64,000 nt of DNA from Vagococcus luciliae (GCF_024637875.1 NZ_CP102451.1:1677001-1741000), one strand, 5' to 3'. Counted from the stretch's first letter, positions 54,606 to 63,984 are shown. The notes: generated by a model not told the origin, from the sequence alone. Program-made: numbers and translations.

Positions 54606-55558
54606 GCCATTCCTTCTTTCTTATCCAACCACTTAGAAACACCCTCTTCTAGTTTACTCATATTGGTCTCGTCTAAAACAATATCCCACCACTCAACAGG
54701 CATTCGATTTCTAAACCAAGTCAATTGGCGTTTAGCATACTGTCTTGAATGTTGTTTCACTTCTTCCACTGATTTTTCCAATGAGCACTTCCCCTCAAAA
54801 TAAGGGAAAAACTCTTTGTAGCCAATACCTTGGCTTGCTTGTGGGCAATCTAACTCATAAACCATCTTGGCTTCATCTAACAAGCCTTCATTCATCATGA
54901 TGTCAACTCGCTGATTGATTCTATTATACAAAACTTCTCGATCAGTGGTTAACCCAATCAGTTTCACATCAAACGAACTTTTTGACAGATCCATTAAATC
55001 AATCTGTTGTTGCTCACTGATACTTTTTCCCGTTAAATCAAATACTTCCAACGCGCGTATCACACGTTTTCGATTATTTGGGTGAATAGTATCTGCCCCT
55101 TTTTTATCCATTTTTTCTAATTCTTGCCATAATTCTTCATTAGACAAATTTTCCGCAAACTCTTCCCATTTTTTACGACTTTTCTTTTCATCATCACTTA
55201 ACTCAGATGAACCTAAATGAAAATCATAAAGAAGTGACTGAATGTATAGACCTGTGCCACCTACTATAATAGGCAATTTATTTTGTAAGGCTAATTCATT
55301 TATACACTCTGTTGCCTGACGTTTAAACTCATGAGCGGAATAGGTTTCTGTTGGTTCCTTAATGTCAATTAAATGATGTGGCACACCTTGCATCTCTTCT
55401 GTCGTTGCTTTCGCTGTCCCAATATCCAATTGCTTATATACTTGTAGAGAGTCTCCACTAATGACTTCTCCATTAAACGCCTGACTTAGTCTCACACCTA
55501 GTGCTGTTTTTCCCACAGCAGTTGGCCCAACTATGACAAGAACTTTTTGCTTATCCAT
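54602..55558 (-). CDS. miaA: tRNA dimethylallyltransferase MiaA
   Basis: A 318-residue MiaA: P-loop GPTAVGKTALGVRLS, SGDSLQVYKQLDIGTAKAT, IIVGGTGLYIQSLLYDF and the C-terminal RQYAKRQLTWFRNR motif. It adds dimethylallyl to A37 of tRNAs reading UNN codons. It overlaps both the ugpQ-like gene and hflX. In Bacillus hfq follows miaA; here hflX follows directly, as in enterococci. Confidence 0.97.
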   Translation of the reverse strand: MDKQKVLVIVGPTAVGKTALGVRLSQAFNGEVISGDSLQVYKQLDIGTAKATTEEMQGVPHHLIDIKEPTETYSAHEFKRQATECINELALQNKLPIIVGGTGLYIQSLLYDFHLGSSELSDDEKKSRKKWEEFAENLSNEELWQELEKMDKKGADTIHPNNRKRVIRALEVFDLTGKSISEQQQIDLMDLSKSSFDVKLIGLTTDREVLYNRINQRVDIMMNEGLLDEAKMVYELDCPQASQGIGYKEFFPYFEGKCSLEKSVEEVKQHSRQYAKRQLTWFRNRMPVEWWDIVLDETNMSKLEEGVSKWLDKKEGMA

Positions 55559-56276
55559 TATCTCTTACCTCTAATGCTTTTTTAGGAAAATCTGTGAACA
55601 TCCCAGCTAATTGATGTTTAATACAAAATTGCATATCGGATTCTTTATTCACAGTCCACGGTCTAATTATTTCAATATCTGTTGTTTGATCAATATGACG
55701 TCTCAACCAACGAATATCTGGATGAAAACTATTTATCTCTCGTTGTTTATCTAACCATGCAACATCTCTTTGATTTCCAAATGAAATAAAGGCTTTTTCA
55801 TAAGTGGTATTCAATGCCTTAAGTCGTCTCACTGTATCACGATTAAAACTAGATAGCACAACCGTACAAGACAAGTCAGCTTGTTCCAAAGCTCGTAACA
55901 CTTTCTGCTCAATCCCTAAATACTCAATACGATCTGTTTTTAATTCGATATTCAATAACCCACTAAACCGATTATGTTTTAATAAATTTAAAACTTCTTC
56001 TAATGTCGGGATGCTTGTATCTTTGTATTCTTCAGCAAACCAAGATCCTGCATCTAGTTCTTTGATTTCTGCTACAGTTAAATCCTTTACCCATCCTTTT
56101 GCATTAGTTGTACGATTAATTTTCTCATCATGAATGACCACTAATTGCCCGTCACGTGTTAACTGGACATCTAGTTCAATCCCATCTGCCTCTATATCAA
56201 TGGCTTCTTGAAACGCCGGTAAGGTATTTTCCGGATGCGTTCCTTTACTTCCTCTATGTGCAATTACTTTTATCAT
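55551..56276 (-). CDS. Glycerophosphodiester phosphodiesterase
   Basis: A 241-residue GDPD-family enzyme of the UgpQ/GlpQ type: catalytic HRGSKGTHPENT near the N-terminus, DGIELDVQLTRDGQLVVIHD with acidic metal ligands, and LNIELKTD. It hydrolyses glycerophosphodiesters to sn-glycerol-3-phosphate. No signal peptide, so cytoplasmic. GGAAGTGATAAG before ATG 56276 is the best start. It heads the operon to glnA. Confidence 0.94.
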   Translation of the reverse strand: MIKVIAHRGSKGTHPENTLPAFQEAIDIEADGIELDVQLTRDGQLVVIHDEKINRTTNAKGWVKDLTVAEIKELDAGSWFAEEYKDTSIPTLEEVLNLLKHNRFSGLLNIELKTDRIEYLGIEQKVLRALEQADLSCTVVLSSFNRDTVRRLKALNTTYEKAFISFGNQRDVAWLDKQREINSFHPDIRWLRRHIDQTTDIEIIRPWTVNKESDMQFCIKHQLAGMFTDFPKKALEVRDNG

Positions 56277-56409
56277 CTTATCACTTCCATTCACTTCCAA
56301 TTTTACCATTTTAAAATGAAATTAATAGACGTTGTATGCCTTATCACTAGATTTTTATTATAAAATGCGTATAATAAAGGTATAAATTCAGATAAGGACG
56401 TGAGGTACT

Positions 56410-56577
56410 ATGAAGAAATTTTCAAAAGGATTTTTAGTAGGAACTGCAACCACTTTAGCCGCTTTAACAGGTGTGGCTTTAGGCGTTAAAAAAGTTCTAA
56501 TTGAACCAATCGAAGAAAAAGAAGAATTAATTGAAGATAACCGTAAAAAAGCAATGAGAAAAAGTAGAGCAAGATAA
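56410..56577 (+). CDS. DUF3042 small membrane-associated protein
   Basis: A 55-residue peptide: MKKFSKGFLVGTATTLAALT, one hydrophobic helix (about residues 8-26), then VKKVLIEPIEEKEELIEDNR and a basic tail. It fits the DUF3042 family of lactic acid bacteria; function unknown. GTGAGG before the ATG and a terminator after the stop define a single-gene unit. It is too short for most ORF cut-offs. Confidence 0.85.
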   Translation: MKKFSKGFLVGTATTLAALTGVALGVKKVLIEPIEEKEELIEDNRKKAMRKSRAR

Positions 56578-56584
56578 GTCAATG

Positions 56585-56621
56585 AAACCAAATGATAACG
56601 ACTGTTATTGTTTGGTTTTTT
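56585..56621 (+). terminator. Terminator after the DUF3042 gene
   Basis: AAACCAAATGATAAC pairs with GTTATTGTTTGGTTT (two weak pairs) and is followed by TTTTA. Confidence 0.8.
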
Positions 56622-56646
56622 ATTTATCTTAGAAAGGAGCATTCTC

Positions 56647-57240
56647 ATGACAACCATCGAAGAGATTAAACAACACATTATAACCGACCCTGAAAATAAA
56701 GTGTTCACCCAACAAGGATGGCAACCCATCTTTATGGCTTATCCTGAAGCAAAAATTTTAATAATTGGACAAGCGCCCGGTATTAGAACGCAAGAAAAAG
56801 GACAAGTGTTTCGTGACAAGAGTGGAGATAGATTACGTCAATGGATGGGAATCAGTGAAGAAACCTTTTATCACTCTAAAAAAATTGCTGTCTTACCAAT
56901 GGATTTTTATTTCCCTGGAAAAGCAACTCATGGTGATTTGCCACCTAGAAAAAATTTTACTGAAAAATGGCACCCAGCTTTAATTGACTGCATGCCAAAC
57001 ATTGAGTTAACTATTTTGATGGGGACATATGCTCAAAAGTATTATTTAAAAGATAAAGCGAAAAAAAATTTGACTGAAACGGTTTTTGCTTACGAAGATT
57101 ACTTACCAACTTATTTTCCGATTGTGCATTCCTCCCCACTAAATTTCCGTTGGTTTGCTAAAAATCCTAGTTTTGAAGAAAAGATTGTGCCTAAACTACA
57201 ACAACTAGTAAAAAAACTATTAAATCAATCATCGTTATAA
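56647..57240 (+). CDS. Uracil-DNA glycosylase-family protein
   Basis: A 197-residue protein with UDG-superfamily features: ILIIGQAPGIRTQEKGQVFR near the N-terminus and HSSPLNFRWFAKNP near the C-terminus. Members remove uracil or related bases, but this subgroup is poorly characterised. AGGAG before ATG 56647 sets the start; the frame is open 13 codons upstream. It is distinct from the broken glycosylase at 20370. Confidence 0.88.
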   Translation: MTTIEEIKQHIITDPENKVFTQQGWQPIFMAYPEAKILIIGQAPGIRTQEKGQVFRDKSGDRLRQWMGISEETFYHSKKIAVLPMDFYFPGKATHGDLPPRKNFTEKWHPALIDCMPNIELTILMGTYAQKYYLKDKAKKNLTETVFAYEDYLPTYFPIVHSSPLNFRWFAKNPSFEEKIVPKLQQLVKKLLNQSSL

Positions 57241-57317
57241 AAATTTCATAGAAAAGTCATTATTTTATCTCACATTCAGCGCTATACTAAAGCCATACTT
57301 ATTTAGGAGATGACATT

Positions 57318-58292
57318 ATGTGTACAGCTATCAGTTTTAATGCAAGCCATCATTTTTTTGGAAGAAACCTTGACTTAGATTATACGTTTAATCAAGAAGT
57401 TGTGATTACACCAAAAAACTACCCATTTAACTTTAAAAATGGGCAATCAATCACTCAACACTATGCCATGATTGGTATGGCTGTTATTTCTAATGACTAT
57501 CCTCTATACTTTGATGCAACAAACGACCAAGGATTAAGCGTTGCTGGACTAAACTATCCTAAAAATGCTTATTATGCGCCTTCGACTAACACACCTAACG
57601 AGATTGCCTCATTTGAGTTGATCCCTTATCTCTTAACTCAATGTAAAACAGTGGAAGAAGTCAAAACTAAACTAAAAAATGCTATTATAACAAACCAACC
57701 CTTTAGTCCAGAGTTTCCTAATTCACCACTACATTGGATGGTTTCTGATAAAGACTCTTCTTTAACCATTGAATCTGATAAAGATGGTCTTCATTTATAT
57801 AATAATCCAGTCGGTGTTTTAACCAATAATCCCCCTTTTCCTATGCAGTTATTTAATTTGAATAACTACCGTCACTTGTCACCTAAAACTTATGACACGT
57901 TGTTTTCTGAAACACTACACTTAGATAGTTACAGTAATGGCATGGGTGGTATGGGACTTCCTGGTGATTTGTCTTCTATGTCACGCTTTGTTAGAGCCTG
58001 CTACACAAAAGAAACTTGTTTAACTTTTCAATGCGTTCCAAAAGACATCAACCAATTTTTTCACATTTTAGGTTCTGTCGAACAAACAAAAGGACTATGT
58101 GATGTGGGAGAGGAACATTATGAATACACTATCTACTCCTCTTGTTGTGATACAACAACGGGAAGTTACTATTATAAAACATATGATAATAGTCAACTAA
58201 ACGTGGTTCATTTAGCCAACGAATCACTTGATACACAAACCCTCTTATCTTATCCTTTAGTCACAGAGACTTCTGTTCATCACGTCAACTAA
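57318..58292 (+). CDS. bsh: Bile salt hydrolase / choloylglycine hydrolase
   Basis: A 324-residue Ntn-hydrolase of family C59, exactly BSH length. Cys2 is the nucleophile after Met1 removal; Arg16 and Asp19 (FGRNLDLD), the GLSVAGLNYP loop typical of BSH rather than penicillin V acylase, Asn in VLTNNPPFPMQL and Arg in SSMSRFVRACY complete the site. It deconjugates glycine or taurine from bile salts, though substrate range needs testing because linear-amide hydrolases share the fold. It has no signal peptide and is a single gene with a strong terminator. It suggests life in, or contact with, an animal gut. Confidence 0.9.
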   Translation: MCTAISFNASHHFFGRNLDLDYTFNQEVVITPKNYPFNFKNGQSITQHYAMIGMAVISNDYPLYFDATNDQGLSVAGLNYPKNAYYAPSTNTPNEIASFELIPYLLTQCKTVEEVKTKLKNAIITNQPFSPEFPNSPLHWMVSDKDSSLTIESDKDGLHLYNNPVGVLTNNPPFPMQLFNLNNYRHLSPKTYDTLFSETLHLDSYSNGMGGMGLPGDLSSMSRFVRACYTKETCLTFQCVPKDINQFFHILGSVEQTKGLCDVGEEHYEYTIYSSCCDTTTGSYYYKTYDNSQLNVVHLANESLDTQTLLSYPLVTETSVHHVN

Positions 58293-58329
58293 AAAAAGAT
58301 GCCGGAATTTTTTCCGACATCTTTTTTTT
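58291..58329. terminator. Bidirectional terminator between bsh and the rhodanese gene
   Basis: AAAAAAAGATG-C-CGGAA and TTCCG-A-CATCTTTTTTT pair around TTTT, with poly-A and poly-T on the two sides. Confidence 0.88.
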
Positions 58330-58331
58330 AA

Positions 58332-58733
58332 TTATTTTTTCTTTGTCTTACCTGTCCAATTCATATAGCCACCCTTTAAGATGTAGATATCTTTGTATCC
58401 TTCTTTTTTAAGCAAACCAGCCATATAAATTGCCATACCAGTACGATTGTCATATAAATACACAGGAGCATCTTTACGAATAGCCAATAAATATTCTTTA
58501 TGAGCTCTAGCAATTGTGTAAGGAACACTTCTTGCTCCTAAAATGTGTCCACGATTGTAATCTTCTTTTTCTCTTACATCAATCACTTGAGCTGTTCTCA
58601 TCGTTTCTTGAAACTTGTCTTGTTCAATCCACTCAGCTGCTCTCTTTCGTTTAATAAAAAAGAATAATTTATATAAACCATAACCAATAATAACAATAAG
58701 TAATATAATATTTAACGTTGCAAAAAAACTCAC
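58332..58733 (-). CDS. Membrane-anchored rhodanese-like protein lacking the catalytic cysteine
   Basis: A 133-residue YqhL-like protein: one N-terminal membrane span (about residues 5-24), then a rhodanese domain (VIDVREKEDYNRGHILGARS, GYKDIYILKGGYMNW). At the active-site loop the sequence is VYLYDNRTGMA, with Asp where sulphurtransferases have Cys, so no persulphide chemistry is expected. It starts with GTG at 58733 behind AAAGG. Downstream of glcK, as in Bacillus. Confidence 0.9.
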   Translation of the reverse strand: MSFFATLNIILLIVIIGYGLYKLFFFIKRKRAAEWIEQDKFQETMRTAQVIDVREKEDYNRGHILGARSVPYTIARAHKEYLLAIRKDAPVYLYDNRTGMAIYMAGLLKKEGYKDIYILKGGYMNWTGKTKKK

Positions 58734-58758
58734 AGGGCATTTACCTTTCTTTATTTAA

Positions 58759-59730
58759 TTATTTTTCTTCTTTAAATTTTAACGCAAGAGATGCTGCACC
58801 AATCACACCAGCTGAATTTCCCAACTCTGCTAATTTTATTGAAGTACTTTTTGTGACTTGTGGGAATGTAAACTCTTCAAAATAATCTCGAACTTTTTCT
58901 AATAAGAAATCTCCAGCAGCTGATACACCACCACCAATGACAATCTCTTGTGGGTTAAGCATATTTCCAATGTTACCGCATGCTAAACCTAGATAGAAGC
59001 ACACTTTATCCACAACTAATAAGGCAAAATGATCATTATCTTTAGCTAAGTCAAATACATCTTTACTTGTCACTTCTTGTCCATCATCAATCATTGCTTT
59101 TAATTTTGAATCACCAGAATATTCTTCACTTAACTCTCTGGCTAAACGAACCACACCTGTAGCTGATGCCACTGTTTCAAGGCATCCTTTTTTTCCACAC
59201 GTGCAATCAAAACCTGTTGGATCTACTGTTAAATGCCCAATTTCTCCTGCTGCCCCTGCTACGCCATGTAATAATTGCCCTTCTGCGATAATCCCGCCAC
59301 CAACACCTGTTCCAAGTGTAATGAATGCCACATCAGGTGCATTGTTTCCAGCACCTTTCCATCGTTCACCAAGTGCTGCAACGTTTGCATCATTGTCTAA
59401 ATCAAACGGAATACCAAATGTTTCTTCCATTGGTTTTTTTATTTCTTGAAGCGTTGACCAGTTTAAATTATAGGCGCCAATTACCGTTCCTTTTTCTTTA
59501 TCGACTGTTCCTGGTGTTCCCATACCAATTCCGATAAAATCAGATGCTGTCATGTCATATAAATTTAGTCTGTGTTTGATGGACTCAATAATATTTGGAA
59601 CAATATGAGTACCCTCATCTTCAATATTTGTTTCCACACTCCATCGTTGTTGGATGTCACCATCTTCAGTTAAAATCGCTAATTTTGCTGTTGTTCCACC
59701 CAAATCAATTCCAATTAATTTATTTTTCAT
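58759..59730 (-). CDS. glcK: ROK-family glucokinase
   Basis: A 323-residue glucokinase: ATP motif GIDLGGTTAKLAI, catalytic Asp in LDNDANVAALGE, and the ROK zinc site CTCGKKGCLE (about residues 180-189) with the preceding GEIGH histidine. It phosphorylates glucose. It overlaps the yqgQ-like gene by one base (TAATG), the Bacillus yqgQ-glcK order. Confidence 0.97.
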   Translation of the reverse strand: MKNKLIGIDLGGTTAKLAILTEDGDIQQRWSVETNIEDEGTHIVPNIIESIKHRLNLYDMTASDFIGIGMGTPGTVDKEKGTVIGAYNLNWSTLQEIKKPMEETFGIPFDLDNDANVAALGERWKGAGNNAPDVAFITLGTGVGGGIIAEGQLLHGVAGAAGEIGHLTVDPTGFDCTCGKKGCLETVASATGVVRLARELSEEYSGDSKLKAMIDDGQEVTSKDVFDLAKDNDHFALLVVDKVCFYLGLACGNIGNMLNPQEIVIGGGVSAAGDFLLEKVRDYFEEFTFPQVTKSTSIKLAELGNSAGVIGAASLALKFKEEK

Positions 59731-59939
59731 TATTGTCCCTCCTGATAATCTTCTTCAAGATGATGTTCATGTTTTAAAACAAGCATCGCTTTTACGTATT
59801 CTTGTTTATCAATTAATCCGGCTTCTTCAAGTTGTTTTAATTCAATCATCATTAATTCAATATCCCATAATCTATTTCCAACATAAATAAAGATACCAAA
59901 TCGTTTAAATAACTGTTGTACATCATACATTGTTCTCAA
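59730..59939 (-). CDS. yqgQ: YqgQ-family (DUF910) small protein
   Basis: A 69-residue protein beginning MYDVQQLFKRFGIFIYVGNR after three residues, with a helical acidic C-terminus; the YDVQQL start and size match YqgQ. Function unknown. The frame starts with TTG at 59939; ATG at 59930 is the alternative and neither has a strong ribosome site. It precedes glcK with a one-base overlap. Confidence 0.9.
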   Translation of the reverse strand: MRTMYDVQQLFKRFGIFIYVGNRLWDIELMMIELKQLEEAGLIDKQEYVKAMLVLKHEHHLEEDYQEGQ

Positions 59940-60010
59940 TTTTCACTACCGACCTTATTATACAGATAAGTACCAGATATTCCTAGTCTCGTCTGAATTT
60001 ATTTTTTATT

Positions 60011-60739
60011 TTATCTACTAAATCCTTTATAAAAACATCCTACTAACAATACGACGAAGAAGACAAGTGCTATCACACGCTTTTTCCAATCAATGTTTTC
60101 ATTAAAACCTAATCGATTAGACGGTACGCCAACTATCATCATCACAAGTAAACCACCTAATGCACCGCCAAAATGCCCCATAATATCCACACCTGAATCA
60201 AATAAATTCATAACTAAATTCATGAGTATAAGAAGAGTCATATTGCGTGACATGTATTTAATACCAGGATGATGTTTATAAATCTGACCTAGAATAATAA
60301 ATGCCGCAAAAATTCCAAAAAGCGACGTACTCGCTCCTGCTGAAATAGAATTAGACGAACCAAAGGCAAAACTCCATAAGTTACCAAAAATTCCACTTAA
60401 CATATAAACAAGGAAAAATCGAGTGTGACCAATTAAAGGCTCTAAAATACGACCTACAAAATATAGTCCCAACGAATTTAATAATAAATGGAAAAAACCA
60501 ATGTGGACAAAAATAGGCGTCACAAGTCGCCAAAACTCACCATCTAAAATAATGGCTGCATGAGTCATTGCACCAAATTGATATAATATTCCCACATCTT
60601 CTGATCCAGAATAAATCCCTTGTTTTATACCAACAAGTTCCATCAAAATAAATACCACAATTTGAATGGCTAAAAATGTATAAGTAAAGTATGGGCCTCT
60701 CTTGAAACGCATCCAATAACTTGTATTATATTCCCTCAT
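60011..60739 (-). CDS. Rhomboid-family intramembrane serine protease
   Basis: A 242-residue rhomboid with six or seven spans. Motifs are FVHIGFFHLLLNSLGLYFVG, the catalytic Ser in GASTSLFGIFAAF and the catalytic His in MGHFGGALGG. It cleaves membrane proteins within the bilayer. It is shorter than Bacillus GluP, lacking the long N-terminal and TPR parts. GGGGG six bases before ATG 60739 is the likely start. It overlaps the preceding cyclo-ligase gene by 14 bases. Confidence 0.93.
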   Translation of the reverse strand: MREYNTSYWMRFKRGPYFTYTFLAIQIVVFILMELVGIKQGIYSGSEDVGILYQFGAMTHAAIILDGEFWRLVTPIFVHIGFFHLLLNSLGLYFVGRILEPLIGHTRFFLVYMLSGIFGNLWSFAFGSSNSISAGASTSLFGIFAAFIILGQIYKHHPGIKYMSRNMTLLILMNLVMNLFDSGVDIMGHFGGALGGLLVMMIVGVPSNRLGFNENIDWKKRVIALVFFVVLLVGCFYKGFSR

Positions 60740-61289
60740 AAAGTTCCCCCTTACGTGCACAAATTAATGCATCAACTAACTTATCATGTTCTTCTATTTC
60801 TAATTCTTCTAATAACTGTTCATCAAAAACCAAACTAATGGTATGACCTTTAAAATCAGTTAAATATCGGTCATAAAATCCTCCACCGTAACCAATACGT
60901 TTGCCCTCTTGCGTGAACCCGACTCCTGGAACAATCATCAAATCAATTGATTTTTTATCATAAAATTGACTATCAATTGGCTCATACACGCCAAATGGTG
61001 TTAATTCTAACGCAACGTCATCATGATAGGCGTAAAAATCCATCTCACCACGCTTTTTTGTTTTAGGAATAACAATCGTTTTCCCTTCTAAAAAAGCTTG
61101 ATTCATCAATTTTGTTGTATTAAATTCATGCGTCATTGGGTAAGTCGTAGCAATCACATTTGCTTGTCTCCATTGATTTGTTTCATATAAACGAGACAGC
61201 ATGTCTTCTTCCAAAGCGTGTTTTTTATTTTCTTGTGTTGCTAGATGCTTTAATTTAGCCAATATCCCTTGTCTAATCACTTGTTTCAT
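60726..61289 (-). CDS. 5-formyltetrahydrofolate cyclo-ligase
   Basis: A 187-residue enzyme with the family signature GVGFTQEGKRIGYGGGFYDR (about residues 134-153) and basic N-terminus. It converts 5-formyl-THF to 5,10-methenyl-THF with ATP. It is the first gene of the block with rhomboid, yqgQ, glcK and the rhodanese gene, equivalent to yqgN in Bacillus. Confidence 0.95.
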   Translation of the reverse strand: MKQVIRQGILAKLKHLATQENKKHALEEDMLSRLYETNQWRQANVIATTYPMTHEFNTTKLMNQAFLEGKTIVIPKTKKRGEMDFYAYHDDVALELTPFGVYEPIDSQFYDKKSIDLMIVPGVGFTQEGKRIGYGGGFYDRYLTDFKGHTISLVFDEQLLEELEIEEHDKLVDALICARKGELYEGI

Positions 61290-61385
61290 CTCAACACCCC
61301 CTTAAACAATATACCAAAATATTATAACACAAGTTATTTGTAAACTTTATCTAAATAGTCTATTAAAAATATTTTGATGTAAACA

Positions 61386-61811
61386 TTATAATTTTTTAAA
61401 AATTTTCAGCAAGACATCAAGACTCTCGTTCAATTCTTTCATATCTTTTTGAGTTAAACGACGAGACAAGTCCTCTTTTAAATCTGTGGTATCAAATGGA
61501 TTTTTTTGCAAATACATTCTACCTTTTTCTGTAATTGAAACATGCGTAACACGCTTATCTTGTTGGCTCACTACTTTTTCAACAAATCCATGTTCGAGTA
61601 ATTGATTAATAATGCGTGTGGTTTGTTGTTTACCAAAATAAAAATCCGTCGCTATTTCTTTCATCGTAAGAGAGTTGACTTTTGTGAGTCCTAATAAACA
61701 ATAATAACTTTCATACGTAATATTCAGTTCATTTTTTTGTTTGATTCGTCTTTCCACATTAAAATGCCAATATGGTAATAATTTTAATAATTTATTTGAA
61801 ATGTCATCCAT
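61386..61811 (-). CDS. MarR-family transcriptional regulator
   Basis: A 141-residue MarR protein with a winged helix (SLTMKEIATDFYFGKQQTTR, VEKVVSQQDKRVTHVSITEK). AGGAGG before the ATG. It is divergent from a FUSC-family membrane protein, with a palindromic operator between them, so it probably represses that gene and itself in response to a small-molecule ligand. Confidence 0.93.
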   Translation of the reverse strand: MDDISNKLLKLLPYWHFNVERRIKQKNELNITYESYYCLLGLTKVNSLTMKEIATDFYFGKQQTTRIINQLLEHGFVEKVVSQQDKRVTHVSITEKGRMYLQKNPFDTTDLKEDLSRRLTQKDMKELNESLDVLLKIFKKL

Positions 61812-61855
61812 TTTTCATCCTCCTAAATTGACTTTTTTATCCTCTTCATGATACC

Positions 61856-61883
61856 TTATTAGTACATATTTGTGTACTAATAA
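61856..61883. promoter_or_regulatory. Palindromic operator between marR and the FUSC gene
   Basis: TTATTAGTACA and TGTACTAATAA are perfect 11-base arms with a 6-base spacer, midway between the divergent starts at 61811 and 61902. Size and symmetry fit a MarR dimer site. Confidence 0.7.
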
Positions 61884-61901
61884 AATGGAGATGATTGACT
61901 C

Positions 61902-62876
61902 ATGCTAACTAAACTAATCACACATATACAAAAAAACTTTCGTAACAATCTGATTGATTATACGAGTAATTTACTTTTTATCTTACTATTTACACTGATT
62001 TTCGGTAAAGAAAATCTTCTTCCCATTGTCGCTTTAAGTGTTGGATTTTTAATGTTTCCTAAAATTAATTTTGGTGTAAAAAATAACGTACTTACACTCA
62101 CTAACTTATTACTCTTTCCTTTAGGTGGGATTGTATCCCAATTACCACACGATAGACCACTTGGTTTATTTTTTGTTTATGCTGGGTTTACTTTTCTGAT
62201 TTTATTATTAACTGCTGAACCAATTGTTTTTCAGTATTCAATCCCTTATTTAATTAATTTTTTATTCTGTCAAGCAACACCTGTAGATTCATCAAATGCA
62301 CTAAACCGAATCATTTGTTTATTTTTAGGAAGTATTGTACTAAGTGTATTAGCTGCTAAATCAACTAAAAAACAACCTTTAAGCAACTCACAACTCACAC
62401 TAAAAGAACAAATAACTCGCTCGCTAACACACCCTTTTTATTTGTTCAAGATGACGTTAAGTGTCTCAATAGCGATGACAATTGCTATTTTACTCCATGC
62501 ACCTAAGCCACTTTGGATTAGCATTGTGGCTATGTCACTGACTGAAATTCATTTTAGTGAAACTGTAAAAAAAACACGCGAACGCATTATTGGAACAACG
62601 TTTGGCGTGATAGTATTTTATTTATTTTTAGTCAAATTAATTCCAACACCTTATGCCATTGTATTTATTTTAACAGTAGGATTCATCAGTTACTTTTTAG
62701 TTGACTATCAACACAAAACGATTGTCAATTCGATTGCTGCCATGAATGCTGCACTCGTTATTTTCCCAAGTGGTATCTCGATCGCTAACCGATTTATCGG
62801 ATTATTTATTGGGATCGTAATTGCTATGATAGTCGCGATGATAGGTTACATGCTTCAAAAACTAATCGTAAGATAG
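61902..62876 (+). CDS. FUSC-family membrane protein (putative exporter)
   Basis: A 324-residue protein with two blocks of about four to five membrane spans separated by a short hydrophilic segment (about residues 150-175). The second block with PLWISIVAMSLTEIHFSETV followed by KKTRERIIGTTFGVIVFYLF resembles the FUSC/AaeB exporter fold. Substrate unknown; aromatic acids or toxic organics are typical. Divergent from and probably controlled by the adjacent MarR. Own terminator. Confidence 0.82.
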   Translation: MLTKLITHIQKNFRNNLIDYTSNLLFILLFTLIFGKENLLPIVALSVGFLMFPKINFGVKNNVLTLTNLLLFPLGGIVSQLPHDRPLGLFFVYAGFTFLILLLTAEPIVFQYSIPYLINFLFCQATPVDSSNALNRIICLFLGSIVLSVLAAKSTKKQPLSNSQLTLKEQITRSLTHPFYLFKMTLSVSIAMTIAILLHAPKPLWISIVAMSLTEIHFSETVKKTRERIIGTTFGVIVFYLFLVKLIPTPYAIVFILTVGFISYFLVDYQHKTIVNSIAAMNAALVIFPSGISIANRFIGLFIGIVIAMIVAMIGYMLQKLIVR

Positions 62877-62878
62877 AG

Positions 62879-62918
62879 AAAAGCTACAGTCATTATCAAA
62901 ATGGCGTAGCTTTTTTAG
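62879..62918 (+). terminator. Terminator of the FUSC gene, shared with rlmN
   Basis: AAAAGCTAC and GTAGCTTTTTT pair, with an inner GTCATT/AATGGC extension. Confidence 0.82.
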
Positions 62919-62919
62919 T

Positions 62920-63984
62920 TTATTTACTCTTCTCTTTTCTCATTTGCTTACTTCTAAGTTGACCACATGCCGCATCAATATCAGAGCCAAACTCTTGTCT
63001 GACCACACAATTAATTCCATTTTTCTTTAAAATATCATAGAAAGCTAATGTATCTTTTTTCGTACTTCGTTGATATAAATCATGTTCTTCTACCGTATTA
63101 TATGGAATCAAATTCACATATGTTAGCTTTTTCTTGTCTTTTAACAAATCAGCCAGTTGTTGAGCATGCTCTGGTGTGTCATTAACCCCTTGAAGCATAA
63201 TGTATTCAAACGTGATACGGCGATTGGTTTCTTTTAAGTAATAATCTACTGCATCCATTAAACGCTCTAATGGATATGCTCGATTAATTCTCATAATAGA
63301 TGTACGTGTGTCATTATTTGGCGCATGAAGTGAGATAGCCAAATTAACTTGTAAACCATTTGTCGCAAACTCTTTGATTTTTGGTACAAGACCACTCGTT
63401 GAAACGGTCATATGTCTTGCTCCTATTTGTAACCCTTTTGGATCGTTCATAATATGCAAGAAATTCATGACATTGTTATAATTATCAAACGGCTCGCCAA
63501 TTCCCATCACCACAATATGACTCACTCTTTCGCCTTGTCCTTGTTTGTCTAGGTAATGCTGCACTTTCATAATTTGAGCGACAATTTCACCTGTTGTTAA
63601 GTTACGTTGTTTTTTTAGTAACCCACTCGCACAAAACGTACAACCGATGTTGCACCCAATTTGTGTTGTCACACAGACAGACAAACCATATGCTTGACGC
63701 ATTAACACTGTTTCAATCATATGATGGTCTGGTAACTCAAATAAATATTTTATCGTTCCATCTTGACCTTCTTGAACGACTACCTCTTTTAAAGGATCTA
63801 ATACAAAATGTTCTTTTAATAATTCAATTGTTTGTTTTGATAGATTACTCATCTCAGAAAAATCCGTCACTCGTTTTTCATATAACCATTGCCACACTTG
63901 GGCTGCTCTAAATTTCTTTTCACCATTTTTCACAAACCATTCAACAAGTTGAGGTTGTGTAAAATCATAGATTGATGGTTTCAT
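62920..63984 (-). CDS. rlmN: 23S rRNA/tRNA adenine C2-methyltransferase RlmN
   Basis: A 354-residue radical-SAM enzyme: [11 protein letters not shown] is the 4Fe-4S motif (about residues 112-122), with [29 protein letters not shown] and the C-terminal catalytic cysteine in [19 protein letters not shown]. It methylates C2 of A2503 in 23S rRNA and A37 of some tRNAs. The ATG at 63984 is 16 bases from the window edge and upstream control is not visible. Confidence 0.97.
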   Translation of the reverse strand: MKPSIYDFTQPQLVEWFVKNGEKKFRAAQVWQWLYEKRVTDFSEMSNLSKQTIELLKEHFVLDPLKEVVVQEGQDGTIKYLFELPDHHMIETVLMRQAYGLSVCVTTQIGCNIGCTFCASGLLKKQRNLTTGEIVAQIMKVQHYLDKQGQGERVSHIVVMGIGEPFDNYNNVMNFLHIMNDPKGLQIGARHMTVSTSGLVPKIKEFATNGLQVNLAISLHAPNNDTRTSIMRINRAYPLERLMDAVDYYLKETNRRITFEYIMLQGVNDTPEHAQQLADLLKDKKKLTYVNLIPYNTVEEHDLYQRSTKKDTLAFYDILKKNGINCVVRQEFGSDIDAACGQLRSKQMRKEKSK

